From Pelagibacterales bacterium MED-G40 (lineage in GTDB: Bacteria > Pseudomonadota > Alphaproteobacteria > Pelagibacterales > Pelagibacteraceae), in the NCBI GenBank assembly GCA_002457515.1, contig NTJN01000001.1, positions 62,001 to 126,000 of the forward strand: a stretch of 64,000 bases of DNA, read 5' to 3'. The notes beneath the pieces were generated by a model that worked only from the letters and a program-made list of their open reading frames with translations, searched no databases and had not been told where the DNA came from. The position numbers were made by a program, and so were the translations under genes. Below, piece after piece: positions 30,453 through 41,931 of the stretch; within the stretch, counting starts at the first letter, position 1; every line of letters starts with the position of its first letter.

Positions 30453-31457
30453 ATGATATTAAAAAGCTATATTATAGAAAAAGATCACAGCATTTTAAGT
30501 AAATTTAAATCAGTTTTAATGTACGGTGAAAATAATGGTATTAAAGATGATATTAAAGAAAAAATATTAAAAGATAGTAAAAACTCTGAAGTAATTAATC
30601 TTTTTCATGAGGAGATTTATAATAATAAGAAAATATTAGATAATTTTATTTCAAATTCTTCATTATTTTCAAAAAAAAAAATAATTTTTATCCACGAAGT
30701 TTCAGATAAAATTTTTGAAGAAATATTTGAGGCTTTAAATGATTTGAAGGAAGATGTAAAAATTTTCATTTTCTCTAATCAATTAGAAAAAAGATCAAAA
30801 TTAAGAGCACACTTTGAAAAAATAAAAGATTTAGGAATAATTGCTTGTTATCAAGACAATGAAATAACTCTGAGAAATTATATAAATTCAAGCTTAATAA
30901 CTTATAAAGGTTTAACACCGGAAATAACAAATTTAATAATGATTAATTCCAATAAAGATAGAAAAACCATAAAAAGTGAGATTAAAAAGATAAAAAGTTT
31001 TTTTAATAAAAAATTAATAAATAAAATAGAACTAGAAGAGCTTTTAAATATAAAAACTAACTCAAATTTTAGTGAGATAACAGATGCAGCGTTAAATGGA
31101 GATAAAAATAGCCTTAATAAACTAATGGGAGAGGTGGAATTTTTACAGGAAGAAACTTTTTTTTATCTTAATTTGATATCAAATAAAATTTTTAAACTTT
31201 TAGAAATTAAACTTAATAGCACTAATCCTCAAAATGAGATTGAGTTAGTTGAAGGAACAAAGAGTAAAATTTTTTGGAAAGACAGACCAATATTTTTAGC
31301 CCAATTAAAAAAATGGAATCATTTAAAATTAGAGGAAGCATTAAAAAAAATAATAGACATTGAATTAGCTATGAAAAGCAACTCGCTCATCAAGAAAGAT
31401 GTTTTGATAAAAGATTTGTTAATAAAGCTCTGTGGTGAAGCATCTACTTCTGCTTAA
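30453..31457 (+). CDS. holA: DNA polymerase III delta subunit
   Basis: VLMYGENNGIKDDI; position after leuS-lptE; moderate family resemblance. Confidence 0.85.
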   Translation: MILKSYIIEKDHSILSKFKSVLMYGENNGIKDDIKEKILKDSKNSEVINLFHEEIYNNKKILDNFISNSSLFSKKKIIFIHEVSDKIFEEIFEALNDLKEDVKIFIFSNQLEKRSKLRAHFEKIKDLGIIACYQDNEITLRNYINSSLITYKGLTPEITNLIMINSNKDRKTIKSEIKKIKSFFNKKLINKIELEELLNIKTNSNFSEITDAALNGDKNSLNKLMGEVEFLQEETFFYLNLISNKIFKLLEIKLNSTNPQNEIELVEGTKSKIFWKDRPIFLAQLKKWNHLKLEEALKKIIDIELAMKSNSLIKKDVLIKDLLIKLCGEASTSA

Positions 31458-32313
31458 GCAACTTAGATATCAGGTCGAACTGCTCTAAATTACTATAATG
31501 TATAGTTATTTTTCCTGAATTATTTCTTTTATTCGAAATCATAACTTTTAATCCAAGACTTGCCTCTATTTCATTTTTAATTGCTTCTATATTTGAATCA
31601 ACTGTTTTTATTAATGATAAAGGTCTTTTTTCAGTATTAGTAAAGCGCTCAACCTGTCTTGCACTTAACTTTTTATTTATAATTTCTTCAGCAATATCAG
31701 AAGCTCTTGGTAATCCAACCAATGGTCTTGCCTGACCTGCTGTAAGCAGTCCATCTTCCAACATTGAAATCACATCCTTGGGCAGTGTAAGTAATCGGAG
31801 GGTATTGCTGACGTGACTTCTGCTTTTCGACATAAACTTTGCAATTTTTTCATGATCATATCCAAATTCAGATCTTAATCGATCATAACCTTTTGCTTCT
31901 TCTACAATATTTAAATCTTCTCTTTGAATATTTTCAACTATTGCAACTTCTAAAGCTTGATTGTCATTTAAATCCAAAAGAACTATAGGAACTTCGTGTA
32001 ATCCAGCTTTTTGAGCCGCCATCCATCTTCTTTCTCCAGCTACTATTTCAAATTTACCAGGATCAGCTTTATCGTGTCTTACGGCTATGGGCTGTATCAA
32101 TCCGTTTTGTTTAATTGACTCGGAAAGCTCGTTCAATTTATCGTCATTAAAATTTGATCTGGGTTGGTATTTGTTTCTATTAAGTTCGCCTATTAATGCG
32201 GTTTTTTGGCTTTGTCTTTTTTTATCTCCATCGCTTTGAGTTTCCTTTACATTAAGTTCTCCAAATAAGGCTGAAAGACCTTTGCCAAGTCCTTTTTTTT
32301 TAGAGCTGCTCAT
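31444..32313 (-). CDS. parB: Chromosome partitioning protein ParB
   Basis: GKGLSALFGE, NKYQPR, AGERRWMAAQKAG, VAIVENIQREDLN. Confidence 0.97.
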   Translation of the reverse strand: MSSSKKKGLGKGLSALFGELNVKETQSDGDKKRQSQKTALIGELNRNKYQPRSNFNDDKLNELSESIKQNGLIQPIAVRHDKADPGKFEIVAGERRWMAAQKAGLHEVPIVLLDLNDNQALEVAIVENIQREDLNIVEEAKGYDRLRSEFGYDHEKIAKFMSKSRSHVSNTLRLLTLPKDVISMLEDGLLTAGQARPLVGLPRASDIAEEIINKKLSARQVERFTNTEKRPLSLIKTVDSNIEAIKNEIEASLGLKVMISNKRNNSGKITIHYSNLEQFDLISKLLKQK

Positions 32314-33110
32314 GCTGCGCTTCCCAACTTATCTTTTGATTGACTGATAAACTCCTCGGCTAAATTAAAATATGATTTACTTCCTAAACAATTTTTATCA
32401 TAAATCACACAAGGCATTCCATGGGAAGGTGCCTCTGATAATCTAACATTTCTAGGTATAACCGTTTGATAAACTTTCTCTTTAAAAAATTTTCTAGCTT
32501 CATCATCAACCTGAGAGGAGAGTTTGTTTCTTTTATCAAACATGGTTAATAAAATTCCTCTTATACATAACCTCGGGTTAAGGTTTTCTTTAATCCTATC
32601 AATGGTTTTAGTTAATTGTGTAATTCCCTCTAAAGCAAAGAACTCCGTTTGAAGTGGAACTAAAATTTCATCTGCTGCAACTAATGACATTATGGTTAAA
32701 AGACTTAAGGATGGTGGACAATCAATAAATATGTTTTCATATTTTGAGATAAATTTATTTTTTTCATTCTTTAGAATTTCTTTTAAAATAAATGCGCGGT
32801 TAGAGTCGTTGGCAGTTTCTACTTCTAGGCCTGAAAGATTTACATTGGATCCTATTAAGTCTAATCCTGATACATTGCTTTCTTGTATAACCTCTTCAAG
32901 AGAAACTTTGCCAATTAACATATTGTAAACATTTTTAAAATCGTCACTGTTTGATTTTCCTAATCCTGTAGTGGCATTACCTTGAGGATCAAGATCAATT
33001 ACCAAAATTTTTTTACCCTTCAATGCTAGGGTGCTGGCAAGGTTAATTGCGGTTGTAGTTTTGCCAACTCCGCCTTTTTGATTAATTACCGATAGTATTG
33101 ATCTATCCAT
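32310..33110 (-). CDS. parA: Chromosome partitioning ATPase ParA
   Basis: VINQKGGVGKTTTAINLA, DLDPQGNATTGLG. Confidence 0.98.
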   Translation of the reverse strand: MDRSILSVINQKGGVGKTTTAINLASTLALKGKKILVIDLDPQGNATTGLGKSNSDDFKNVYNMLIGKVSLEEVIQESNVSGLDLIGSNVNLSGLEVETANDSNRAFILKEILKNEKNKFISKYENIFIDCPPSLSLLTIMSLVAADEILVPLQTEFFALEGITQLTKTIDRIKENLNPRLCIRGILLTMFDKRNKLSSQVDDEARKFFKEKVYQTVIPRNVRLSEAPSHGMPCVIYDKNCLGSKSYFNLAEEFISQSKDKLGSAA

Positions 33111-33113
33111 TTA

Positions 33114-33737
33114 TTATTTAACTGTCTCAGCAATAATTATTTTAGATTCTTTATCTGTTATGCTGTTTATCAATCTATACTTATGATTATGTCCTTTAAA
33201 AGCACTTTTTATTTTTTCCTGTGTATCTTTTCCCTTAAGAATGATTAATTTATGAGGTTTAGAAGCTTTTTCACGTGAAATTTCAAGAATTTTGGGTAAT
33301 TTTTTGAATGCCCTGCAAACTATGTAACTGCTCTCTATCTTATGAGATTGATAGTCATTCTCATATAGGCTAAACTCAATAGAGATTTTTTGTTTGATAC
33401 TACTTAGAAATTTACATTTTATTTTAGACTTTTCATAGAGTTTCACGTGAAATTTTGAGTTCTTATTAAATATTGCTAAAATTATTCCTGGAAATCCTCC
33501 TCCAGTTCCTAAATCAGACAGTGATAAATCTGATTTAAAATCAATAAAATTTATTAATTGGGCTGAATCTAGTATATGTCTATGCCAAACATCTTTCTCA
33601 GATTTCTTTGATATTAAATTGTATTTTAAATTGAATGATAGGAGCTCATTTTTGAAAATTTCCAATTTCTGGATATCGTTTGGACTAAAATTTAACTGTT
33701 CAGAAAGGTAATTTTTTACACTTAACTCATTCATCAA
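33114..33737 (-). CDS. rsmG: 16S rRNA (guanine527-N7)-methyltransferase
   Basis: [25 protein letters not shown]. Confidence 0.95.
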   Translation of the reverse strand: MMNELSVKNYLSEQLNFSPNDIQKLEIFKNELLSFNLKYNLISKKSEKDVWHRHILDSAQLINFIDFKSDLSLSDLGTGGGFPGIILAIFNKNSKFHVKLYEKSKIKCKFLSSIKQKISIEFSLYENDYQSHKIESSYIVCRAFKKLPKILEISREKASKPHKLIILKGKDTQEKIKSAFKGHNHKYRLINSITDKESKIIIAETVK

Positions 33738-35602
33738 GCGGAGGCTTTAACTTTATGTTTTTTAACATATCCTAAAAGAATTATAGCTGCTGCAGGAGTG
33801 ACACCATCTATCCTTAATGCTTGCCCAAGTGTCTTGGGTCTAATTTTCTCGAGTTTTGACTTAATCTCATTGGATAAACCACTAAAAGAGGCGTAATTAA
33901 TGTTATTAGGTATTAACAAACCCTCGTCCCTCTTAAAGGCTTCTATGTCATTTGACTGCTTTTTTAAGTATCCAGAGTAATGAGCATCTATTTCAACCTG
34001 ATAATCTATTTGATGTCCAAAATGTGGAATATCAGCCCATATTGATCTAATCAAGTTTAAATTTACTTCTTTCATTCCCAAAATCTCAAGAGCAGATCTT
34101 TTCACTCCATCTTTCGCGATCTTAATAGAAAACTTTGAAGCTTTGGTAGGAGTAATAAAATTATTTTTAAGCGCGGCAGTTATTTGTACTAAATTTTTTT
34201 GTTTATCTAAAAAAATTTTTTGTCTTAATTTCTGAACTAATCCTATTTTAATTCCTAAAGGTGTAAGTCTTTGGTCAGCATTATCTGCTCTAAGTTGCAA
34301 CCTATACTCAGCTCTCGACGTAAACATTCTATATGGCTCTGAGACACCTTTGGTAATCAGATCATCAATCATTACACCTATATAAGAATCAGATCTGTCT
34401 AAAATAAATTCCTTTTCATTTTTAACCTTGAGTGCAGCATTTACTCCTGCTATTAGGCCCTGCGCCGCTGCTTCCTCATATCCAGTGGTTCCATTAATTT
34501 GTCCTGCTAAGAACAGAGATTTAATTTTTTTTGTTTCCAATGTTGCTTTTAACTCACGAGGATCTACATAATCATACTCGATTGCGTAACCAGCCCTTTT
34601 CATCTTAACCTGCTCTAAACCCTTGATTTTAGATAAAATTTTAAGCTGTATCTCTTCTGGAAGGGATGTTGATATTCCATTTGGGTAAACAGTACTGTCC
34701 TTTATTCCCTCTGGTTCCAGAAATATTTGATGATGGTGTTTGTCTCTAAACTTTACTATTTTGTCCTCTATTGAGGGACAATATCTTGGTCCAACTCCTT
34801 TAATGCTACCAGAATACATTGCACTCTTAGAAATGTTTTCAGATATTATCTTATGAACTTCATCGTTTGTATGAGTAATGCCACAAGCTATTTGTTTATT
34901 TAAAAGCTTGTTAGTCAAAAAAGAAAAAAAATATGGACTTACGTCAGCTTCTTGCATCTCTAACTCAGAATAATCAATCGTGTTTCCATCTAATCTTGGA
35001 GGAGTACCTGTTTTTAATCTACCTATTTGCATTTCAAATGTTGCTAATTGTTCGCTTAAACCTGTTGATGGTTTTTCATCGTATCGACCAGCTGGAATTT
35101 TTGATTCACCGATATGAATTAATCCATTTAAAAAAGTACCAGTGGTTAAGATTAGTTCTTTAGTTCTAATCTCATTGCCGCTCTGACAAACAAAACCTGT
35201 TACTTTACTACCATCAAATAAAAATTTGATTACAGGGTCAGCTATAACTTTTAAATGTTTATAATTAAGCAAAATTTTTTGCATATGCTCTTTGTACAAG
35301 GCTCTGTCTGATTGAGTTCTTGGCCCTTGTACTGCTGGACCTCTACTTCTATTTAATAATCTAAATTGAATACCTGATTTATCAGTTACTGCGCCCATCA
35401 CTCCGTCCAATGAATCTATTTCTCTGACGAGATGACCCTTACCAAGCCCTCCTATCGCTGGATTGCACGACATTTCTCCTATGGTCTCTATTTTATGAGT
35501 AAAAAGTGCAGTATTTACACCCATTCTAGCTGATGCTGCTGCTGCCTCGCATCCAGCATGTCCGCCTCCTATAACTACTACATCATAGCTTTGTTTGGTC
35601 AT
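33734..35602 (-). CDS. mnmG: tRNA uridine-5-carboxymethylaminomethyl modification enzyme MnmG
   Basis: [37 protein letters not shown]-like segment. Confidence 0.98.
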   Translation of the reverse strand: MTKQSYDVVVIGGGHAGCEAAAASARMGVNTALFTHKIETIGEMSCNPAIGGLGKGHLVREIDSLDGVMGAVTDKSGIQFRLLNRSRGPAVQGPRTQSDRALYKEHMQKILLNYKHLKVIADPVIKFLFDGSKVTGFVCQSGNEIRTKELILTTGTFLNGLIHIGESKIPAGRYDEKPSTGLSEQLATFEMQIGRLKTGTPPRLDGNTIDYSELEMQEADVSPYFFSFLTNKLLNKQIACGITHTNDEVHKIISENISKSAMYSGSIKGVGPRYCPSIEDKIVKFRDKHHHQIFLEPEGIKDSTVYPNGISTSLPEEIQLKILSKIKGLEQVKMKRAGYAIEYDYVDPRELKATLETKKIKSLFLAGQINGTTGYEEAAAQGLIAGVNAALKVKNEKEFILDRSDSYIGVMIDDLITKGVSEPYRMFTSRAEYRLQLRADNADQRLTPLGIKIGLVQKLRQKIFLDKQKNLVQITAALKNNFITPTKASKFSIKIAKDGVKRSALEILGMKEVNLNLIRSIWADIPHFGHQIDYQVEIDAHYSGYLKKQSNDIEAFKRDEGLLIPNNINYASFSGLSNEIKSKLEKIRPKTLGQALRIDGVTPAAAIILLGYVKKHKVKASA

Positions 35603-35644
35603 GAAGTGAATGTAACGCTCTTAATTAGGATTACAAGTAGTATT

Positions 35645-36976
35645 TTATTTACCTATACAGAAATCTTTAAATATGGACCCGAGTATTTCTTCTACATCCA
35701 CTTTTCCTGCAATACTACCGAGATGCCTGGTAGCCATCCTTAAGTCCTCAGCAGCTAGTTCAAGGTCTTTACCTTTATCTTTTTGTAAAAAATTGTTCAA
35801 TTCCTTTAAACATTCGTTTAGCTTGACTCTATGTCTTTCTCTTGTGATTAAAACACTATCGTTTTTTGGTGAAAATTTCCTACTGAGTTTTTCCTTAACC
35901 TTATCAATTAATTTATTTATATTTTTATTATCCTTTACTGAAGCTAAAACTGTATCTGCGTCAAATTTATGATTTTGTTTATTTTGAACGTCTGATTTAT
36001 TTAATAGAACTATGCTATCTTTGTTTATCATTTTTTTGATTTCTTTATTGATATTTTTTGAACAATTATCAATAACTACTATATTTAAATCTGACTCTTT
36101 GGACTTTCCTAATGCAAGAGAAATACCTTTTTTTTCAACTTCATTTTTTACATCTCTTATGCCCGCTGTATCAGCGAGAATTACGGGATATCCATCTAAG
36201 TTTAAGTAAGTCTCAATGACGTCTCTTGTTGTTCCAGCTTCATCTGATACTATAGCTACTTCTCTTTTTGAAAGTAGGTTCAGTAGAGATGATTTCCCTG
36301 CATTCACTTGACCTGTTATTGAAACGCGAAATCCATTTCTTATTTTTTCTCCGATTTTGTTATCCTCTATAATATTTGAAATTTCTTTATGGATCTCTTT
36401 GATAGATTTGTGTGCATCTTTTAATACTTTTTCAGGTAAGTCTTCTTCTCCAAAATCAATTTTTGCTTCAATATATGCTAGTGACTTAATTATTTTGTCT
36501 CTTAAATTATTGTAATAATTGAAGATATTGCCTTGAATTAGTTTTACTGCTTGTTCTCTTTGAAGCTCTGTTTCAGAGTGTATTAAATCTCCAATGTTTT
36601 CAGCTTTTAATAAGTCAATTTTATCATTTTGAAAAGCTAGCTTTGTAAATTCACCGGGTTCGGCTAATCTGCAGTTGTTTTGCTCTGATAAAACTCTTAA
36701 TAGACCATTAATAACTGCGTTACTTCCATGAATTTGGAGTTCAGCGAGATCTTCGCCTGTGTAGCTATTTGGCCCTGGAAACCACAATAATAGAGCCTCC
36801 GGGTCTATTATATTATTATTTTTTGGATTGTAAAATTTACAAAAATTAACCTCGTTCGATTTAATATTTTTTAATTTAGTAAGTTTTTGACAAATTTTTA
36901 AAGTTTCTTTTCCTGAGATTCTTACTATAGCTATTCCTGAAGGACCTCTACCTGATGATAAAGCGTAAATATTCAT
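35645..36976 (-). CDS. mnmE: tRNA modification GTPase MnmE
   Basis: GQVNAGKSSLLN, ADTAGIRD, C-terminal FCIGK. Confidence 0.97.
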   Translation of the reverse strand: MNIYALSSGRGPSGIAIVRISGKETLKICQKLTKLKNIKSNEVNFCKFYNPKNNNIIDPEALLLWFPGPNSYTGEDLAELQIHGSNAVINGLLRVLSEQNNCRLAEPGEFTKLAFQNDKIDLLKAENIGDLIHSETELQREQAVKLIQGNIFNYYNNLRDKIIKSLAYIEAKIDFGEEDLPEKVLKDAHKSIKEIHKEISNIIEDNKIGEKIRNGFRVSITGQVNAGKSSLLNLLSKREVAIVSDEAGTTRDVIETYLNLDGYPVILADTAGIRDVKNEVEKKGISLALGKSKESDLNIVVIDNCSKNINKEIKKMINKDSIVLLNKSDVQNKQNHKFDADTVLASVKDNKNINKLIDKVKEKLSRKFSPKNDSVLITRERHRVKLNECLKELNNFLQKDKGKDLELAAEDLRMATRHLGSIAGKVDVEEILGSIFKDFCIGK

Positions 36977-36980
36977 AGAT

Positions 36981-38090
36981 CTAAAAAGACAAGCCTTGAT
37001 TTGAGATAATCTTACTTAATTTTTTTAATGCTTCATTGTTTCTAATATTTTTAATAATAGTTTCTTTAAATGGATCTAAATATTTATTTCGTTTAAAAAA
37101 ATTGTGAGCAAAATCAATACTTAAACCCATAATTATATTTTCTGGCTTACGGCTTTTGTAAAAATCACTTAAAGCATAACTATTCTTAATAGATATGCCT
37201 AATGTAGAGTAATATTCTATAATTTCTTTTAATTTTTTTATATCTCTAAGAACAAGATTAAAACCTTGTCCGGCAACTGGATGTATAGTGTGGAGCCCCT
37301 CACCTAAAATTAAAATATTTTTCTCATGATACTGCCCCTTTAAACCAAGTAATATAGGGTAAGATTGAGTGTTGGTAATGTTTATGTTTTGTTTTGTTTT
37401 TAAAATTTCTAATATTTTATTTTTAACTAAATGATTAATCTTTTTTGAGTTGTCTATATAAAATTCTTTTTTTAAGCTCCAAACAAAAGAAAAATAATTC
37501 TTTGAAAAAGGCAAAATGGCTAGTGGTCCTTCTTTTAGAAAAAATTGACTAGTATTTAATTTCTTCAATTTGTGTTTAACATAACCAGTAACTGCTACCT
37601 CTCTATAATCTTTGCTTATAGATCTTCCTTTTACTATTGTATTATAAATTTTTGAATTTCCTCCTAAACAAAGAATCGATAAATCAAATTTTTTAAGATC
37701 CTCTAAATTGTTTATTTTTTTTCGAGTAATTTTAATTTTTTTCTTTAAGATCTCCTTCAATATAATATTTTTAATTTTATCATTTTCAAAAACATACATA
37801 AGATTAGAGTTCTTTTCGTTAAGGTTTAAGAAATTTATTTTTTCTTTAGCTGTTTCGTAAAAGAGTTCTATGTCTTTCGATGGCCAGAATAAATTACTGT
37901 TAAGACGAGTGATATTTTCTTTTATAAATTTATAATTTGTATCAGAAATTGCAGTAGTTCTTTTATCGCGGTTTTTTGATGTTTTTTTAGCTATTAAATT
38001 TACTTCTACTCCTGGAACTTGACTTATTGCAATAGCGGTCATTAACCCTGATAGTCCGTCCCCAACAATGCATATTCTTTGTTTATTCAT
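36981..38090 (-). CDS. UbiH/Coq6-like FAD-dependent monooxygenase
   Basis: ICIVGDGLSGLMTAIA, LILGEGLHTIHPVAGQGFNLVLRD. Confidence 0.85.
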   Translation of the reverse strand: MNKQRICIVGDGLSGLMTAIAISQVPGVEVNLIAKKTSKNRDKRTTAISDTNYKFIKENITRLNSNLFWPSKDIELFYETAKEKINFLNLNEKNSNLMYVFENDKIKNIILKEILKKKIKITRKKINNLEDLKKFDLSILCLGGNSKIYNTIVKGRSISKDYREVAVTGYVKHKLKKLNTSQFFLKEGPLAILPFSKNYFSFVWSLKKEFYIDNSKKINHLVKNKILEILKTKQNINITNTQSYPILLGLKGQYHEKNILILGEGLHTIHPVAGQGFNLVLRDIKKLKEIIEYYSTLGISIKNSYALSDFYKSRKPENIIMGLSIDFAHNFFKRNKYLDPFKETIIKNIRNNEALKKLSKIISNQGLSF

Positions 38091-38146
38091 ATTAAAATTT
38101 TTAACACTTTCATAAAAATGGTAAAAAGTAAGCTTAATGATTCGTT

Positions 38147-40246
38147 ATGAATGCTAACTTTTTAAATAGTGTAACAAATTTTTTAAAAAAACGAACCTTC
38201 GAGTTATTAGGTTTATTGCTAATTTTTATAGGTATCGCTCTCTCGGTCTCTTTTATAACCTACTCACCAAACGATCCTTCCTTTGTGTATGGAGAAAATA
38301 ATACAAATATAAAAAATTTTTTTGGAATATATGGGAGTATTATTTCTGATTTTCTTCTTCAAAGTTTTGGCATAACCTCATTTTTAATTTTAGTTACTAT
38401 GATTTCTTGGGGAATTAATTTGTTGTTGAAGAAAGAAATTAGAAAAATATTATTAAAGCTATTCTGTGTAGTTTTATATATTATTTCAGGATGTATTTTT
38501 ATTTACATAACTTTCAACAATTCTTTCTGGCTTGTTGATAATGGTAATTCCGGTTTTGTAGGAAAAATTTTGTATAATTTAATTTATAATAGTTTTCCAA
38601 TAGTTGATAATCAGTATTCAGCTCTTTTTTTCATTTCTTTAACAGCTTTATTTTTTTTGATTGGATCAAACATAAGTATCATAAGTCTTGGAAAGAAATT
38701 ACAAAAAGCTTTTAAACTTTTACTTTGGTCCAATAAAAATAAAATAAATAATGATTTGACAGAAATAAATATAGAAGAGAATGAGAGAAAAAAATCAAAA
38801 GAAAGTTTTTTAGAAAAAGCACAACAGTCTTTTATGTTTGAGAAAGAGACCAAAAAAGATTTAACTCCTAAAAAAGAGTTCAGGCTCCCTGTTATTGATT
38901 TACTTGAAAAAAATAACTCTAAAATTAGTATTTCAAGTATTTCCAAAAATCGTCCAGATGCTGCGTTTATGGAAAAAATCTTACTGGATTTTGGAATTGA
39001 GGGGAAAATAAAAAAAATTAATAATGGTCCTGTTGTTAGTTTATATGAATTCGAACCTGCGCCTGGAGTTAAAGTTTCAAAAATAATCAATCTTTCAGAT
39101 GATATAGCTAGAAATACAAGCTCTACATCGACAAGGGTCTCTACCATTCCTGGAAAAAACACTGTCGGAATTGAGATACCAAATGATCAGAGAGAAAATG
39201 TTGTTTTAAGAGAAATAATCTCAAATGATAAATTTAAAAACAGGGAAATTAAATTACCATTAGCTTTAGGAAAAAATATCTCTGGAATTCCAATTATAGG
39301 TGATTTGACTTCTATGCCTCATCTTTTAATTGCTGGTACGACTGGGTCAGGTAAATCAGTTTGTATCAACACTATAATTGTATCTTTGCTTTACAAGTTA
39401 AGCCCTGATTTGTGTAAATTTATATTGATTGATCCTAAGATGTTGGAACTTTCAAGCTATGAAGGAATACCTCATTTATTGTGTCCTGTTATTACAGATG
39501 CAAAAAAAGCGACTTCAGCTTTAAATTGGACTGTAAGAGAGATGAACAATCGATATAAATTAATGAGCAAAGAAGGTGTAAGGAACATTGATGGTTATAA
39601 TTCCAAGCATAAACTTAAAATGCCTTACATTGTAGTGGTTGTTGATGAAATGTCAGACCTCATGCTAGTTGCTGGAAAAGAAATAGAAAATTACATCCAA
39701 AAGCTATCTCAAATGGCTAGAGCAGCTGGAATTCATATTATAATGGCAACTCAAAGACCTAGTGTAGATGTAATAACTGGTACTATCAAAGCAAATTTCC
39801 CAACAAGAGTTTCCTTTCAAGTCAGCTCGAAGATAGACAGTCGAACAATATTAGGTGAACAAGGTGCAGAACAACTTTTAGGTAAAGGTGATATGTTGTT
39901 TATGTCATCAGCAAACAGAATATTTAGGATTCATGGGCCTTACGTTTCTGAAAAAGAAATAGAAAAAATAACAAGTATTTTAAGAGCACAAGGAGAGCCC
40001 GATTATATAGATGAAATCACTATTGATAACAAATCTGAAAGTTCAGAATATTTTTCTTCCGACGATGAAGATAATCTTTATCAAAAAGCAGTTGAAATAA
40101 TTAAAAGTGAAGGCAAAGCTTCAACAAGCTTTTTGCAAAGAAAACTTCAAATAGGTTATAATAGAGCAGCTAGAATTATTGATATGATGGAAGAAAAAGG
40201 CATTGTTAGTAAGGCAAATCATGTTGGTAAACGTGAAGTTCTTTAA
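38147..40246 (+). CDS. ftsK: DNA translocase FtsK
   Basis: Multi-TM N-terminus, AGTTGSGKSVCINTII, MARAAGIHIIMATQRPSVDVITG, gamma domain. Confidence 0.97.
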   Translation: MNANFLNSVTNFLKKRTFELLGLLLIFIGIALSVSFITYSPNDPSFVYGENNTNIKNFFGIYGSIISDFLLQSFGITSFLILVTMISWGINLLLKKEIRKILLKLFCVVLYIISGCIFIYITFNNSFWLVDNGNSGFVGKILYNLIYNSFPIVDNQYSALFFISLTALFFLIGSNISIISLGKKLQKAFKLLLWSNKNKINNDLTEINIEENERKKSKESFLEKAQQSFMFEKETKKDLTPKKEFRLPVIDLLEKNNSKISISSISKNRPDAAFMEKILLDFGIEGKIKKINNGPVVSLYEFEPAPGVKVSKIINLSDDIARNTSSTSTRVSTIPGKNTVGIEIPNDQRENVVLREIISNDKFKNREIKLPLALGKNISGIPIIGDLTSMPHLLIAGTTGSGKSVCINTIIVSLLYKLSPDLCKFILIDPKMLELSSYEGIPHLLCPVITDAKKATSALNWTVREMNNRYKLMSKEGVRNIDGYNSKHKLKMPYIVVVVDEMSDLMLVAGKEIENYIQKLSQMARAAGIHIIMATQRPSVDVITGTIKANFPTRVSFQVSSKIDSRTILGEQGAEQLLGKGDMLFMSSANRIFRIHGPYVSEKEIEKITSILRAQGEPDYIDEITIDNKSESSEYFSSDDEDNLYQKAVEIIKSEGKASTSFLQRKLQIGYNRAARIIDMMEEKGIVSKANHVGKREVL

Positions 40247-40790
40247 AAAAAAATTTTTAATTCCTATATTCATTTTATTATCGTTTAATCTTTATGCGAA
40301 TGAAAAGGATCAAATCATTGAACAATTGATTAACTTGAACTCTTTAGAATTTACATTTGAACAATTGGTTAATGAATCTATTGAGAAGGGTAGTTGCCTT
40401 TTAAAATTTCCAGGGAAATTAAAATGTAATTATTTTGATAACAAACAGAAAGAGCTTGTTGTAAATAATAAAAAGCTAGCAATTACACAGAAGAGGTATA
40501 ATAAAACATATCACTATCCTTTTTCTAAATCTCCTTTTTTGAATATTCTTTACAAAGATAAACTATTAGAAATAGTTCGGGCAGGGGATGTAGAACGAAC
40601 TGATCAATTAATAAAGCTCATTTACTTGAGTGAAAATGAAATAACTTTTTTATTTGACAGAGAAACATTTGATCTAAAAGGATGGAATATTATGGATCAA
40701 TACAATAATAACATAAATTTTTCTTTAAATATTGTAGCTAAAAACGGTAGCTTTAAAAAAGGTACTTTTAAGGTCCCCGAACTGAACTAA
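40221..40790 (+). CDS. LolA-like outer-membrane lipoprotein carrier
   Basis: Signal peptide; LEFTFEQLVN..GSCLLKFPGKLKCNY; follows ftsK. Confidence 0.78.
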   Translation: MLVNVKFFKKKFLIPIFILLSFNLYANEKDQIIEQLINLNSLEFTFEQLVNESIEKGSCLLKFPGKLKCNYFDNKQKELVVNNKKLAITQKRYNKTYHYPFSKSPFLNILYKDKLLEIVRAGDVERTDQLIKLIYLSENEITFLFDRETFDLKGWNIMDQYNNNINFSLNIVAKNGSFKKGTFKVPELN

Positions 40791-41305
40791 GCAACAAAAT
40801 CTATTTCTTCTTCTTTAAAAATTTCAAAACCTTTAGATTTATAATTTTGTAATGCATGTTTATGATCTAAACTGCAAGTATGCACCCACATCCTTTTAGG
40901 ATTTTTTCTAGAGGCGCTAGCTATTGCATGATTTAGGAGCATAGAGCCAAGTTTTAAACCTCTGAATTCTTTAAGAATGCCCATATTTATTAATTCTACC
41001 TCGTTAGATTTTGGATGATATTCCTGTTCATAAAATCCTACTAAATCCACATTTTCTTCTTTTCCTGTTTTTAAAATGTGAGTTTCAAGATTATCATTTT
41101 GAACATACGAAAACCATTCTCTTTCTGACCAGGCTAATCTATCTCTCCAGAAATGATCGACACCTATTTGTTTGTAAAAGAACTTATTATATTTAAAGTC
41201 CTTTTTTTCATCTAAAATAATTTTATAATTTTCTGGTATATTTAAATCAACTGGATTTGAAAAATCTTTTATTTCTAAAAAATATCTTTTAACTTTAGAA
41301 GTCAT
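40787..41305 (-). CDS. GNAT family N-acetyltransferase
   Basis: INMGILKEFRGLKLGSMLLNHAIASA, QNYKSKGFEIF. Confidence 0.82.
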   Translation of the reverse strand: MTSKVKRYFLEIKDFSNPVDLNIPENYKIILDEKKDFKYNKFFYKQIGVDHFWRDRLAWSEREWFSYVQNDNLETHILKTGKEENVDLVGFYEQEYHPKSNEVELINMGILKEFRGLKLGSMLLNHAIASASRKNPKRMWVHTCSLDHKHALQNYKSKGFEIFKEEEIDFVA

Positions 41306-41661
41306 CAGTTTACCATTTTACCTATTTTTTCACCTGCAAATATATGAAAGTGTAAATGGGGTACTTCTTGACCCCCATCGCTTCCAATATTTGTCAAAGC
41401 ACGATAACCTTTATCTTTAGCTCCCATTAAATTTGAGACATAGGTGATGGCTTTACTAAGTTCAACTATTTCTTTGTCAGAGGCTTTGTTATTAAAGTCG
41501 TCTATGTCTACATACTCCCCTTTTGGAATAACTAAAACATGCACTTTTTTTTGAGGACTTATGTCATGAAATGCCAACACATGATCATTTTCATATACTT
41601 TCTTGCATGGAATCTCTTCTCTAAGTATTTTAGCAAATATATTATTTTTATCGTAACTCAT
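41305..41661 (-). CDS. HIT family (HinT-like) protein
   Basis: IFAKILREEIPCKKVYENDHVLAFHDI, HLHFHIFAG. Confidence 0.95.
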   Translation of the reverse strand: MSYDKNNIFAKILREEIPCKKVYENDHVLAFHDISPQKKVHVLVIPKGEYVDIDDFNNKASDKEIVELSKAITYVSNLMGAKDKGYRALTNIGSDGGQEVPHLHFHIFAGEKIGKMVN

Positions 41662-41930
41662 TTTTGTCTCTTTTTAAGTTCGTTCATCACATCTTCGATT
41701 TTGATATTATTAGCTTCAAGATAAACCATCAAATGATAAATTACATCAGCTGCCTCGTGTATTTTATTAGAGTTTTTCTCTACAGACTCTATTAATTCTC
41801 CTATCTCTTCCTTAACTTTAGCAACGCTAAGGTTTTTATCGTTTAGAAGTTTATTAGTATAAGATTGATCTGGAGAAGATTTTTTTCTTTCTCTTATTGT
41901 TTTTATTAACTGTTCTAGATTTTCAAACAT
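41658..41930 (-). CDS. hisE: Phosphoribosyl-ATP pyrophosphatase
   Basis: KVKEEIGELIE, EAADVIYHLMV; adjacent to hisF. Confidence 0.92.
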   Translation of the reverse strand: MFENLEQLIKTIRERKKSSPDQSYTNKLLNDKNLSVAKVKEEIGELIESVEKNSNKIHEAADVIYHLMVYLEANNIKIEDVMNELKKRQK

Positions 41931-41931
41931 T

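Noticed and set aside
30684-30698. DnaA-box-like TTTATCCACG
   Set aside because: Isolated, inside holA coding sequence, one mismatch; not clustered.
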